A stretch of DNA of 64,000 bases, taken from the NCBI RefSeq assembly GCF_018885265.1, contig NZ_CP076538.1, positions 4,190,001 to 4,254,000 on the forward strand, given 5' to 3'. Position numbers and translations under genes: made by a program. The stretch comes from Amycolatopsis aidingensis. GTDB taxonomy: Bacteria > Actinomycetota > Actinomycetes > Mycobacteriales > Pseudonocardiaceae. Shown here piece after piece: positions 24,332 to 32,679 of this stretch (positions within the stretch are counted from its first letter, which is position 1; each line of letters begins with the position of its first letter). The notes beneath the pieces are model-generated. The model was not told the DNA's origin, did no database searches, and was given only the letters and a program-made list of their open reading frames with translations.

Positions 24332-25768
24332 ATGACCTCACCTGCCGAGCCAACCGATGCCCACCTGGTCGAACTCGTGCTCACCGGCGATCGCGCCGCG
24401 TTCGCCGCGATGTACGACCGGTACGCCGACCGGCTGCATGACTTCTGCGTCTCCATCCTGCGCAACCGGGAGGACGCCGCCGACGCCGTGCAGGACACCT
24501 TCCTGCTGGCCGCGGAACGGCTTTCCCAGCTCGAGGATCCGCGCCGGCTTCGGCCCTGGCTCTACGCCGTGGCCCGCAACGCGGCCCTGCGCAGGGCAAA
24601 GGATCGTCGCCGCTACGCCCCGGAGGCCGAGATGGCCGAGCAACCCGACGCCGGGCCGGTACCGCCGCAGGCGGCGGAGCAGGCCGCGGTGCGGGACCTG
24701 GTATGGAGTGCCGCCGCCGGACTGTCCGATCGCGACCGCGCGCTGCTCGACCTGCACCTGCGGCACGGTCTGGAGGGTGCCGAGCTCGCCGAGGCGCTCG
24801 GGGTGGGTGCCGGGCACGCCTACGTGCTGCTGAACCGGCTGCGTGGTCAACTGGAACGCTCACTCGGCGCGCTGCTGATCGCCCGGCTGGGCAGGCGGGA
24901 CTGCACCGAGCTCGCCACCCTGCTGCGGGACTGGGACGGCCGGTTCTCCCCGCTGGTGCGTAAGCGGGTGGCCCGGCATGTGGACCGCTGCGGGACCTGC
25001 GGCGAGCGCAAACGGCGCACGCTCAGCCCGGTGGCCCTGCTCGCCGCGGTGCCGCTGGTGCCGGCTCCCGCCCTGCTGCGCGACCGGGTGCTGGGCCAGG
25101 TGGACCTGGTGGCGCACGCCCGGTCCGGCGGTCCGCCACGCCCGCGCTCCGGGCGCCGCCGGGTAATGGCGGCCGGGGCGGTGCTGGTCGCCCTCACCGG
25201 TGCCGGTGTGTGGCTGGGCACCCGGGACGCGGCGACTCCGGAGCTGGCAGGCGAGGCGGCCCCTGGCCCGGCGGGCAGTACCCGGCCGGTGACCTCACCG
25301 GCCGCGGCGCCGCCGCTCGCGACGTCCGGTTCGCTCACCCCGGCCGGACCTTCCGGTACGGCCAGCCCCGGCCCGGCGGCCGTCACCCCCGCGACCACCG
25401 ACCCGGCCACCGGGCGGCCGGACACCGCGGGGCCGGTGTTCCTCGACCAGTCGATCCTGCCGCCGCGGGTGGGCATCCGGGGCTGCCCCGACGACCAGGC
25501 CGAGATACGTGCCGAGGTCGAGGACGACTCCGGGGTCGAGACGGTGCGCATGGACTGGACCGGGCCCGACGGCCAGGGCGGCAGCACCGAGCTGGTGGCG
25601 GCGGATGGATCGTGGCGGGCACCGTTGGGGCCGTTCCCGCGGCGTGGACAGGTGCGCTGGCAGCTGACGGCCGCCGACCGCGCCGGGAACAGCAGCGCGG
25701 GCGACCCCGGCACGCTGACCGTGTTCGCCTGCGCCACCAGCACGTCGACGCCGATCCGGGTGAACTGA
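24332..25768 (+). CDS. ECF sigma factor fused to anti-sigma-like zinc motif, TM helix and extracytoplasmic Ig-like domain
   Basis: The 478-residue protein opens with sigma region 2 (about 13-90: DAADAVQDTFLLAAERL, RLRPWLYAVARNAALR) and region 4 (about 120-175: LSDRDRALLDLHLRHGLEGAELAEALG). After it comes a ZAS-like zinc motif, His216-x3-Cys220-x2-Cys223, in a short anti-sigma-like stretch, then one membrane helix (about 279-296), a Pro/Thr/Ala-rich linker (to about 385) and an outer domain with Ig-like strands. The protein thus joins sigma factor, tether and outside sensor in one chain, as in a few large ECF groups. Activation would need a signal or cleavage to free the sigma part. GGGAG precedes the ATG. 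The next two genes are probable partners. Confidence 0.83.
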   Translation: MTSPAEPTDAHLVELVLTGDRAAFAAMYDRYADRLHDFCVSILRNREDAADAVQDTFLLAAERLSQLEDPRRLRPWLYAVARNAALRRAKDRRRYAPEAEMAEQPDAGPVPPQAAEQAAVRDLVWSAAAGLSDRDRALLDLHLRHGLEGAELAEALGVGAGHAYVLLNRLRGQLERSLGALLIARLGRRDCTELATLLRDWDGRFSPLVRKRVARHVDRCGTCGERKRRTLSPVALLAAVPLVPAPALLRDRVLGQVDLVAHARSGGPPRPRSGRRRVMAAGAVLVALTGAGVWLGTRDAATPELAGEAAPGPAGSTRPVTSPAAAPPLATSGSLTPAGPSGTASPGPAAVTPATTDPATGRPDTAGPVFLDQSILPPRVGIRGCPDDQAEIRAEVEDDSGVETVRMDWTGPDGQGGSTELVAADGSWRAPLGPFPRRGQVRWQLTAADRAGNSSAGDPGTLTVFACATSTSTPIRVN

Positions 25769-25851
25769 GCGCTCCGCGAGAAAAGTTGTAAGGTCGCGCG
25801 GCGCTGCCCGCTCCTACCTGGCGAAGGATCCCGACGACCCAGGAGGACACC

Positions 25852-26385
25852 ATGGTCGGCACCGCTCCCCTCCCGATCCGGCACGGCATGCCGGTCGCTC
25901 TGCTGCTGCTCGGCACCGTGCTGCCGGGCACCGAACCGACACCCGCCGTGGAACCGCCGTCCGGCGATCTGCGGATCGAGCAGCCGTGCTGGACCTACGG
26001 CACCTGCCCGGCACCGACCGGGGAATCCGGCAGCACCGAGCCCACGCCGCCCGGCGAGCCGCCGTCCAGCACCACCCAGCAGCCACCGTCGTCCACGGCG
26101 ACCACCGGAACGACCGGGACCACGGCGACCGGCGCATCCCGGCCGGCGACCACCGGCCCGCGGGGCGGTGCCGCGGCGCCGCCATCTCCGGCCGGTACCA
26201 CGACGGCCTCCCCCGCCGAGCCCGCACCGGCCGCGGCGAGCCAGCCCACGGGAACCCAGGAGGGCGGCCTGCCAGGATGGGTGGGCCTGGCGGCGTTCGG
26301 TATCGGCGCGCTGCTGCTTCTGCTCGGGCTGGCGACCCGCCGCTGGCTGTCCTGGTCCGAGCGCCGTGGCGGGTGGTCGCGATGA
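25852..26385 (+). CDS. Pro/Thr-rich cell-surface protein with C-terminal membrane helix
   Basis: The 177-residue protein has a signal-like N-terminus (MPVALLLLGTVLPG), a two-Cys segment (PCWTYGTC, about 44-51), about 90 residues of Thr/Pro/Ser/Ala mucin-like linker, and a C-terminal helix (WVGLAAFGIGALLLLLGLA) followed by basic residues. The layout predicts a type I membrane protein with a stalk on the outer face and a tiny inside tail. AGGAGG precedes the ATG. The stop overlaps the start of the BTAD regulator gene by 4 bp, and the sigma-fusion gene lies 83 bp upstream, so the three probably form one signalling operon. No homologous family is recognised. Confidence 0.75.
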   Translation: MVGTAPLPIRHGMPVALLLLGTVLPGTEPTPAVEPPSGDLRIEQPCWTYGTCPAPTGESGSTEPTPPGEPPSSTTQQPPSSTATTGTTGTTATGASRPATTGPRGGAAAPPSPAGTTTASPAEPAPAAASQPTGTQEGGLPGWVGLAAFGIGALLLLLGLATRRWLSWSERRGGWSR

Positions 26386-27113
26386 ACACGGTGACCCAGC
26401 CGGAGTACCCACGCCTGCGCACCCTCGGCGGGTTCACCCTGTACCGCGCGGGCCGGCCGGTGCGGGCCGGGGAATGGCGCTCGCGGAAGGCCCGCGAGCT
26501 GCTGACCTTGCTGGTGGCGCGCAGGGACGAGGCGATCTGCCGGGAGCAGGTGTGCGACCTGCTCTGGCCGGGGGTCGATCCGGGCGCCTGCCGCAACCGG
26601 CTCTCGGTCGCGCTGTGCACGGTGCGCGGGATGCTCGATCCGGACCGGCGGTGGGCACCGGACACCTTCGTCACCACCTACGCCGACGCGATCCGGCTGA
26701 CGAACCTGCGGGTGGACGCCTACGAGTTCCTGGAAGGGGCCCGGCGCGCGCTGCGCGCCCACCGGGCCGGTGCCGAACTGGCCTACTGCCTGCTGCTCGC
26801 CGCGGACGCGGACTACGCGGGGGACTTCTGCGCCGACGATCCCTATCTGGAATGCGCCGCACCGCTGCGGGAGGAGGCGCGGGCCACGCACGTGGCCGTC
26901 CTCCGCGCGCTGGCGGTTGCCGCGGGGGAGATCGACGACACCGAGCGGCAACACCGGTGCTTCCTGCGGTTGCTGCAATACGACCCTTACGACGAGTTCG
27001 CCCAGGCCGGCCTGGTGCGGTTGCTACGGGGACAGCGGCGACTCGGCGAGGCGACCCGGTTCCAGGCGCGCTGCCGCAGCCGGATGGCCGAGCTGAGCCT
27101 GCCGCCCCGCTGA
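26382..27113 (+). CDS. Short SARP-like BTAD-domain regulator
   Basis: The 243-residue protein has an OmpR-like winged-helix start (YPRLRTLGGFTLYRAGRPV, then WRSRKARELLTLLVARRDE) and a bacterial transcriptional activation domain (VDAYEFLEGARRALRAHRAG to the end) made of helical repeats. Size and order match Streptomyces antibiotic regulatory proteins and the DNA-binding module of larger BTAD proteins. Its ATG overlaps the stop of the surface-protein gene (ATGA), an arrangement that ties its synthesis to that of the membrane partner. It might carry the output of the sigma-fusion system. The DNA-binding half has fewer basic residues than a typical SARP, so target binding is unproven. Confidence 0.83.
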   Translation: MNTVTQPEYPRLRTLGGFTLYRAGRPVRAGEWRSRKARELLTLLVARRDEAICREQVCDLLWPGVDPGACRNRLSVALCTVRGMLDPDRRWAPDTFVTTYADAIRLTNLRVDAYEFLEGARRALRAHRAGAELAYCLLLAADADYAGDFCADDPYLECAAPLREEARATHVAVLRALAVAAGEIDDTERQHRCFLRLLQYDPYDEFAQAGLVRLLRGQRRLGEATRFQARCRSRMAELSLPPR

Positions 27114-27163
27114 GCGCACCGTCCAACGGGGACGGAAAGCCGTGCCCTCGTCCGCAATCCGTT

Positions 27164-27187
27164 CGCCGGACCGATTGTGGTCCGGCG
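27164..27187 (+). terminator. Hairpin after the sigma/BTAD operon
   Basis: CGCCGGACC (27164-27172) and GGTCCGGCG (27179-27187) are perfect reverse complements with a 6-base loop. It stands 50 bp past the BTAD stop and closes the three-gene unit, ahead of the whiB promoter region. Confidence 0.65.
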
Positions 27188-27439
27188 CATAACTAAATGC
27201 GCGGCGATATCCGGCCGTCTCGGGTAAGCTGGATCAAGTGCGTTCCGGCGCACATTCGATCCGGCCGATGGCCGGAGAGTACGAGAGCCTGTCGCCGGGA
27301 ACCCAGTAGGGGTCCGAAGCGTTGCACCTCGTACCGACTGAGCACCGTCCTCGCCCTCCGCGTGTCCGTTCGTTCCGGCGGGCCGCTTGGCGAGCAAGGA
27401 GAACGACGTCAATTACGCCGTGAAGGGAGGCGGCACCTG
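27188..27439 (+). other. Long leader region of the whiB gene
   Basis: Together with the preceding 74 bp this makes a 326-bp gap without a supported gene. It holds a terminator, a less GC-rich stretch with TAAGCT near 27225 that could be a -10 element, and the ribosome site GGGAGG at 27425-27430. whiB genes often have long untranslated leaders, and this fits. Confidence 0.4.
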
Positions 27440-27700
27440 ATGAACACCACGATAACCGATTGGCGGCATCGTGCCGCCTGCCGGGATGAGGATCCCGAGC
27501 TGTTCTTTCCGGTTTCCGATGTGGGGCCCGGTGCCGCGCAGGTGGCGCAGGCGAAGGCCGTATGCGCTCGGTGCCCGGTGCGGGCCCAGTGCCTGCAGTA
27601 CGCATTGGACAACGGTCTGGACTACGGGATCTACGGCGGCACCACCGAGCGGGAGCGGCGCGATCTCGTCCGCCGCTCGCGCCGTGCGCACGCCGCCTGA
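27440..27700 (+). CDS. WhiB-family iron-sulfur transcription factor
   Basis: The 86-residue protein has the four cluster ligands of the family, Cys14, Cys42, Cys45 and Cys51, in a C-x27-C-x2-C-x5-C pattern, followed by DYGIYGGTTERERR, the variant of the G-V-W-G-G turn, and a basic C-terminus (RRSRRAHAA) for DNA contact. WhiB proteins hold a 4Fe-4S cluster, bind the primary sigma factor region 4 and control development, redox or antibiotic responses. No AT-hook is present, so it is not WhiB7. Its stop TGA abuts the stop of the convergent gene, the two forming the palindrome TGATCA. Confidence 0.93.
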   Translation: MNTTITDWRHRAACRDEDPELFFPVSDVGPGAAQVAQAKAVCARCPVRAQCLQYALDNGLDYGIYGGTTERERRDLVRRSRRAHAA

Positions 27701-28177
27701 TCAGACACCCGCCGCGGGTGGTTCGCGGTAACCGGCGAGTGCCGTGGCCAGCGATCGATGCCGGCCCGGCGCCCGCAGCCGCGGCGGGTCCACCCGGTGG
27801 GCGGTGTGCCCCTCGGCACATACCGCGGTGACGAACCGGGCCACCCGGCCCGGCTCGGGGCACACCTCCGTACCACCGAGATAGTCCAGCACGATGAGAT
27901 CCTCGCCCGAGTGGGTCTCGATCGCCGCGGCCCAGCCGTGCCGCTCGTCCCACAGCAGGGCGAGCTCCCGATCCGGAAACCGGGCCGACCGCAGATCCAG
28001 CGCGAGATATGCGGATACCGGCACGTCCAGGTCGACGGTGCAGGACTCCCTGCCGATCCCGAACTCCGCGGCGACCGCGTCGAGATAAGCCTGCAGGGCG
28101 TGGCCGAAGCCGACGAGGTATTCGAGCTCTCCGACGTCCTCGAGGCCGTGATCGGCGTCAACGATCAGGCTCGTCAC
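27701..28177 (-). CDS. DUF6292-like protein
   Basis: The 158-residue soluble protein contains a run typical of small actinobacterial DUF6292-type proteins: VDLDVPVSAYLALDLRSARFPDRELALLWDERHGWAAAIE. Family assignment is from memory of such proteins in Pseudonocardiaceae. The mixed alpha/beta pattern and charge suggest a small cytoplasmic fold. No catalytic residues can be named. It ends directly at the whiB stop codon and is divergent from the HSP18 regulator gene across 115 bp. Function unknown. Confidence 0.65.
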   Translation of the reverse strand: MTSLIVDADHGLEDVGELEYLVGFGHALQAYLDAVAAEFGIGRESCTVDLDVPVSAYLALDLRSARFPDRELALLWDERHGWAAAIETHSGEDLIVLDYLGGTEVCPEPGRVARFVTAVCAEGHTAHRVDPPRLRAPGRHRSLATALAGYREPPAAGV

Positions 28178-28245
28178 GATTCACCTTCCGGTAGCTGAAG
28201 TAACCACTTCCGAGCCATGTGCGCGGGCACGTTCCTGTTCTAGCA

Positions 28246-28264
28246 TGTCGTCACAACGACGACA
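28246..28264. promoter_or_regulatory. Dyad in the promoter of the HSP18 regulator gene
   Basis: TGTCGT (28246-28251) and ACGACA (28259-28264) are reverse complements. The interval includes CAACGAC (28254-28260), the reverse complement of GTCGTTG, which occurs twice ahead of hsp20. The shared heptamer suggests one regulator binds both promoters. Confidence 0.45.
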
Positions 28265-28292
28265 ATGGCCAGTGTCATCAAAGGGACGACTT

Positions 28293-28943
28293 ATGACGGA
28301 CCTCTCAGCCCCTTCACCCAGCACCGCCGAACAGGCCCTGGCCGCTATCCGGATGGCCCTCGACCCGGCCGGCGCGGACCGGGACGAACTGCTGGCCGCC
28401 CTGGTGGCGCTGCGCGCCCTGCGCGAGGACATCGCCAACTGGGAACCCGAGCTGATCACGGCCGCGCGCGCGGCCGGTGCCAGCTGGGCCGCGCTCGCCC
28501 CGGCACTGGGCCTGGCCAGCAGGCAGGCGGCCGAACGCCGCTACCTGCGCCTCCAGCGCCCGGCGGACGGTGCGGCCACCGGCGAGGGCCGGGTGCGGGC
28601 CGAACGCGACAAACGCGCGGGCGATCGCGCCGTCAGCGCGTGGGCCAGGGCCAACGCCGCCACACTGCGCCAGCTCGCGGGCCAGGTCAGCGCACTGGAC
28701 GGCCTCGAGGACGCGGGCCAGGAGCGGGCCGAGCGGGTGCAGGAGGCACTGGCTGGCAGCGATCCGGCCGCGTTGCTCTCCCCGCTCGCCGAGGCCAGGC
28801 CGCACCTACGGGAGGGCCATGCCGGCCACGCAGCACTGGCCGCCCGGATCAGCGCGGTGACCGAGCAGGCGCGGCGGCTGCACCAGGACACCGTGGCGGG
28901 CCGAGCGGGCGGACAAGAGGGCTCCGACCAGGGCCCTCACTAG
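28293..28943 (+). CDS. HSP18-type transcriptional regulator
   Basis: The 216-residue protein resembles the actinobacterial regulators encoded next to hsp18/hsp20 genes. Residues about 60-95 form a likely helix-turn-helix (ITAARAAGASWAALAPALGLASRQAAERR), after a helical N-terminal part and before a long Ala/Arg/Glu-rich, probably coiled, C-terminal region. It would sense heat or unfolded protein and set small heat-shock protein level. AAGGGA precedes the ATG at 28293; an earlier in-frame start at 28245 would place the dyad within the gene. The hsp20 gene follows in the same direction after 122 bp with its own repeat-bearing promoter. Confidence 0.75.
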   Translation: MTDLSAPSPSTAEQALAAIRMALDPAGADRDELLAALVALRALREDIANWEPELITAARAAGASWAALAPALGLASRQAAERRYLRLQRPADGAATGEGRVRAERDKRAGDRAVSAWARANAATLRQLAGQVSALDGLEDAGQERAERVQEALAGSDPAALLSPLAEARPHLREGHAGHAALAARISAVTEQARRLHQDTVAGRAGGQEGSDQGPH

Positions 28944-28991
28944 CCTGACCGGGTGAACCGCAACTAGACTTCCAACCGAAGGAACAATAAA

Positions 28992-29026
28992 GTTGAGCCT
29001 GTCGTTGGCAAGGTTGAGAGTCGTTG
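28992..29026 (+). promoter_or_regulatory. Direct repeats in the hsp20 promoter
   Basis: GTTGAG followed by GTCGTTG occurs twice: 28992-28997 with 29001-29007, and 29013-29018 with 29020-29026. The second copy ends in GTTGACA, which could also serve as a -35 element. The repeat is a candidate operator for the adjacent regulator. It does not match the HspR site CTTGAGT-N7-ACTCAAG. Confidence 0.5.
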
Positions 29027-29065
29027 ACACCGCGCCGGAAGCGCGGTCGAGAAAGGAGGCTGTGC

Positions 29066-29500
29066 ATGATGTTGATGCGGACGGACCCGTTCCGGGAGCT
29101 GGACCGGTTGACCCAGCAGTTCTTCGGGGCCAACGGCACGGCGACGCGCCCCGCGGTGATGCCGATGGACGCGTACCGCTCGGGTGAGGAGTACGTGGTC
29201 CAGTTCGACCTGCCCGGCGTGCGGCCGGACTCGATCGACCTCGATGTCGAGCGCAACGTGCTGACGGTCAAGGCGGAGCGGCAGCCGAGCTACGAGGAGA
29301 ACAGCGAGGTCCAGGTGTCCGAGCGGCCCCGTGGCGTGTTCTCCCGGCAGCTGTTCCTCGGCGAGACGCTGGACACCGACAAGATCGAGGCCAGCTACGA
29401 GGCAGGCGTGCTGACCCTGCGCATCCCGGTGACCGAGCGCGCGAAGCCGCGCAAGATCAGCATCAGCGGCACGGACCAGGCCAAGCAGATCGACGCCTGA
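29066..29500 (+). CDS. Hsp20/alpha-crystallin small heat-shock protein
   Basis: The 144-residue protein has the alpha-crystallin domain (about 35-130) with the strands [22 protein letters not shown] and LTVKAERQ, the GVLTLRIPV motif near the end, and a short N-terminal arm with [13 protein letters not shown]. It acts as an ATP-independent chaperone holding unfolded proteins in oligomers. The C-terminal anchoring motif ISISG is a weak version of I-x-I. AAGGAGG lies 6 bases before the ATG at 29066; a second ATG follows directly. Regulation by the upstream HSP18-type regulator is likely. A good terminator follows the stop. Confidence 0.93.
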   Translation: MMLMRTDPFRELDRLTQQFFGANGTATRPAVMPMDAYRSGEEYVVQFDLPGVRPDSIDLDVERNVLTVKAERQPSYEENSEVQVSERPRGVFSRQLFLGETLDTDKIEASYEAGVLTLRIPVTERAKPRKISISGTDQAKQIDA

Positions 29501-29513
29501 TCCACTATCCGGC

Positions 29514-29547
29514 ACCGGCCCCGCGACCCCGGGGCCGGTTTTCCTTT
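29514..29547 (+). terminator. Intrinsic terminator of hsp20
   Basis: ACCGGCCCC (29514-29522) pairs perfectly with GGGGCCGGT (29531-29539) around an 8-base loop and is followed by a T-rich tract, TTTCCTTTT. This is the most classical rho-independent terminator in the window. Confidence 0.85.
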
Positions 29548-29571
29548 TCCGCAAGGGCCTAGAGTGGCCGC

Positions 29572-30729
29572 GTGACCGAACGGGCCCGGCAGGCAGGTGC
29601 GCTGTCCGGCGTGCTCGTCGCGGACTTCTCCCGCGTGCTGGCCGCGCCCTACGCCACCATGCTGATGGCCGACCTCGGCGCGGACGTGATCAAGGTCGAG
29701 CGCCCGGGCGGAGGGGACGACACCCGTGCCTGGGGCCCACCGTTCGCCGGTGACCAGGCCACCTACTTCCTCGCGGTGAACCGCAACAAGCGCTCGATCA
29801 CCCTCGACCTGGGCGCCGAGGCGGACCTGCGCCGGGCGCGCGAGCTGGCCCGCAGGGCCGATGTGGTGATCGAGAACTTCCGGCCGGGCACGATGGCCAA
29901 GTACGGCCTGGACTACGGACGGGTACGGGAGGGCAACCCCGGCGTCGTGTACTGCTCGGTGACCGGCTTCGGCGCGGCCGCCGGGGCCGAGCTGCCGGGG
30001 TACGACCTGCTGGCGCAGGCGGTCGGCGGGCTGATGAGCGTCACCGGCCCGGCACCCGGCGAGCCGGTGAAGGTCGGCGTGGCCGTGGTGGACGTGCTCA
30101 CCGGGCTGCACGCCGCCGTCGGGGTGCTGGCCGCGCTCCGGCACCGGGACCGCACCGGCGCGGGGCAGCTGCTCGAGCTGAACCTGCTCGGCACCCTGCT
30201 GTCCAGTATGGTCAACCAGAGCGCGGCCTACGCACACACCGGCGTGGTGCCCGGCATCATGGGCAACCGGCACCCTTCGATCGCCCCGTACGCGGTGTTC
30301 CCCGCCGCGGACCGCCCGCTCGTCCTCGCGGTCGGCAACGACCGGCAGTTCGCCGCGCTGTGCGAGGGAATCGGCAGACCAGAGCTGGCCGAGGAGCCGC
30401 GGCTGCGCACCAACAGCTCCCGGGTGGCCAACGTCGAGGAGCTCACCGGGCTGCTGGAGACGGAACTGGCCCGGCGTACCGCCGCCGAATGGTTCGACAT
30501 CCTGAGCCCGCTCGGCGTGCCCTGCGGCCCGGTGAACGACCTGGCCGGCGCCGTGCAGCTGGCCACCCAGCTCGGCCTCGACCCCCTCGTTCCCAACGGC
30601 GAGGGCCATACCGTGGCCAACCCGATCGGGCTGTCGCTGACCCCGCCGGACCACACGGGCAGGCCGCCGCGGCTCGGCGAGCACACCACCGACATCGCAG
30701 CCTGGCTGGACGAGGAACAGGCCACCTAG
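29572..30729 (+). CDS. CaiB/BaiF family CoA-transferase
   Basis: The 385-residue protein is a class III CoA-transferase: LSGVLVADFSRVLAAPYATMLMADLGADVIKVERPGGGDDTR at the start, DVVIENFRPGTMAKYGLDY in the middle and the catalytic Asp174 in VVDVLTGLHAAVG. The family moves CoA between carboxylic acids through an aspartyl-CoA intermediate; members act on carnitine/crotonobetaine, oxalate/formate, bile acids and methylmalyl groups. The GTG at 29572 begins the conserved part after a short arm. The next genes, past an insertion sequence, are a betaine-type transporter and a carnitine acyltransferase, so a carnitine or other quaternary acid is one possible substrate. The IS lies exactly behind the stop and leaves the frame intact. 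Confidence 0.88.
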   Translation: MTERARQAGALSGVLVADFSRVLAAPYATMLMADLGADVIKVERPGGGDDTRAWGPPFAGDQATYFLAVNRNKRSITLDLGAEADLRRARELARRADVVIENFRPGTMAKYGLDYGRVREGNPGVVYCSVTGFGAAAGAELPGYDLLAQAVGGLMSVTGPAPGEPVKVGVAVVDVLTGLHAAVGVLAALRHRDRTGAGQLLELNLLGTLLSSMVNQSAAYAHTGVVPGIMGNRHPSIAPYAVFPAADRPLVLAVGNDRQFAALCEGIGRPELAEEPRLRTNSSRVANVEELTGLLETELARRTAAEWFDILSPLGVPCGPVNDLAGAVQLATQLGLDPLVPNGEGHTVANPIGLSLTPPDHTGRPPRLGEHTTDIAAWLDEEQAT

Positions 30730-32210
30730 GCCCAATACCGCTTAGTTTGGTTGGTTTGGGTTGTAGGGTGGTGGGGTGCCCAGGCCAGGACAGAGCAGGT
30801 CGTCGTCGGATGAGCGGCTGCCGGATCGGATCGCGATCGGGGTGCTGACGAAGGCGTTTCCTCCGGAGTTGGTTGACGAGGTGCTGGCTGTGACGGGGCG
30901 GGGTGAGCAGCGGAAACGATTGTTGCCTGCCCGGGTGGTGGTGTATTTCGTGCTGGCGATGTGCCTGTTTAGCCGGGAGGGCTATGAGGAGGTCACCCGG
31001 CTGTTGACGCAGGGGCTGGCGTGGGCGCGGCGGTGGCGGGGCCAGTGGCAGGTGCCCACGACGGGGGCGTTGTCGCAAGCACGGGCCCGGCTGGGGCCGG
31101 AGCCGTTGAAGGCGTTGTTCGCCCGGGTGGCCGCTCCGGTGGCGACCGCGAGCACGGTCGGGGCGTGGTATCGCGGCTGGCGGCTGGTCGCCGTGGATGG
31201 CACCACGTTCGACCTGCCCGACACGCCGTCCAATGTGGATCACTTTGGTCGTCCCGGTAACTCCCGCGGCGAAGGACAAAGTGCCTATCCTCAGGCGCGG
31301 GTGGCGGTGTTGGCCGAGTGCGGCACGCATGCCATCTTTGCCGCCACGGCCGGGCCGCTGGCCACCCACGAGACCGCCCTGGTCCGGGAGTTGTTCGGCG
31401 AGCTGGCCTCCGGGATGTTGCTGGTGGCCGACCGGGCGTTTCTGGGCTTCGACCTGTGGCGAGCCGCCGCCGGCACCGGAGCCGACCTGCTGTGGCGTGT
31501 GCGTGCCAACGCGGTCCTGCCCGTGGTCGAGCAGTTCGATGACGGTTCGTATCTGTCGGAGATCGTCGCCGCCCGCGACCAATATCGGCGTGCTGATCCG
31601 ATCACGGTCCGGGTCGTGGAATACACCCTCGGCACCGACGAGACCGTCTATCGGCTGGCGACCACCATCCTGGACCCCCAGTCCGCTCCGGCAGCGGAAC
31701 TGGCCGCGCTGTATGCCCAACGCTGGGAGATCGAGACCGCCCTGGATGAGGTCAAAACCCACCAAGGCGGCTCGAACTTCGTTCTGCGCTCCCAACACCC
31801 AGGCGGGGTCGAGCAAGAGATCTACGGGTTCCTGCTCACCCACCACGCCCTGCGGTCACTGATGCACGACACCGCCCACGCCGCCGAGATCGACCCTGAC
31901 CGGCTCTCCTTCCTCCGCACACTGCGCATCGCCCGCCGCCAGGTCACCGACCAGGCGGGTTTTTCCCCCGACACATCTGAAACGATCACTACAAGCGGCC
32001 CGTGACGAGATCCTGCGCTACCTCATCCCACCGCGCCGCCGACGATCGAATCCCCGCGTGATCAAACGCAAAATGTCCAACTGGCGCCTCAAACACATCC
32101 ACCACCGGAACCCGCCACCACCGGCCGACCCTGAGATCACCATCGTCGCCGCCACCAAACCCCACCGAACCCCACGAAATCACCTAAATAAGCGGTATTG
32201 CACCTAGGCC
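30723..32210 (+). mobile_element. IS4-family insertion sequence with 10-bp target duplication
   Basis: The element body runs from 30733 to 32200 (1468 bp). Its ends are inverted: CAATACCGCTTA at 30733-30744 and TAAGCGGTATTG at 32189-32200, 12 of 12, with weaker matching further in. It is flanked by exact 10-bp direct repeats, CACCTAGGCC, at 30723-30732 and 32201-32210. IS4-family elements make duplications of about this length. The insertion struck just after the CoA-transferase gene, whose TAG stop lies in the duplicated bases. The single transposase gene inside is frameshifted. Confidence 0.92.
30776..32207 (+). pseudogene. IS4-family transposase, frameshifted near the C-terminus
   Basis: From the GTG at 30776 the frame encodes an IS4-type DDE transposase: VAVDGTTFDLPDTPSN holds the first Asp, MLLVADRAFLGFDLW the second, and YAQRWEIETALDEVKTHQGG the Y-x2-R-W-x-IE-x6-K signature with the Glu. 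After TTTTTCCCCC at 31960-31969 this frame runs out at 32005. The +1 frame continues the family sequence (HLKRSLQAARDEILRYLIPP, then RRRRSNPRVIKRKMSNW) and ends with a TAG at 32205-32207 in the target duplication. One extra base in the T run explains this. The catalytic core is intact, so activity is doubtful but not excluded. Confidence 0.85.
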
Positions 32211-32679
32211 GTGTTTACGAAGGCACGCGCACCCGCGGGCCGCCCTCCCGCACCGATCGCGCACTCCCCAAGAGTCTATTGTGGACTTCGATGGAATGTT
32301 CACGATCGTGCTACCGGCAAGAGCTCGCCCGCAATTTTACCGGCACTCACCACAGGTAGTCGTCGCTGGCCACACCGTTATGAACACGGTGCGTCATGGT
32401 GTGATTATCACCAGCTCGTGACGATCCCGGAAAACGAATTCCTCATTCGGGTGACAGGTTGCGCTCTGTTACGAGGAGGTCTCGATTGATCCATTTAGCG
32501 GCCCCGATTATTTACTTTCTGTCGCAATGCCGCCCGAAGAGCGGGTAGGTTCCAGGCAAACGACGACACGGGCGGACGGCCGTTGTCCGTTCCACGGCCG
32601 CACCATCCGGCACGTACACGTGCCCGGTCCATCCGGCGCCGGAAATGGCGCCGTGCCGCCCAGCGAGCGGAAGGTGATC
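32211..32679 (+). other. Promoter region of the betaine transporter operon
   Basis: This 469-bp gap between the IS and the transporter start has no supported gene; open frames in it lack the G/C-biased third positions of real genes. The middle is clearly less GC-rich than the rest (for example around 32320-32400 and 32490-32520) and probably holds the promoter. TGGTG and CACCA (near 32396-32412) form a weak dyad. GAGGAGG at 32471-32477 looks like a ribosome site but no start codon follows it well. Confidence 0.4.

Noticed and set aside
28992..29026. HspR (HAIR) operator before hsp20
   Set aside because: The repeats are direct (GTTGAG), and the inverted CTTGAGT-N7-ACTCAAG arrangement is absent.
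31960..32005. Programmed frameshift in the transposase
   Set aside because: IS4 transposases are normally read in a single frame and the required shift is +1 at T5C5, so simple mutation is more likely; it was kept as an alternative only.
32211..32489. Small open frame after the insertion sequence
   Set aside because: It lacks the usual codon bias and a ribosome site, and lies in what looks like a promoter region.
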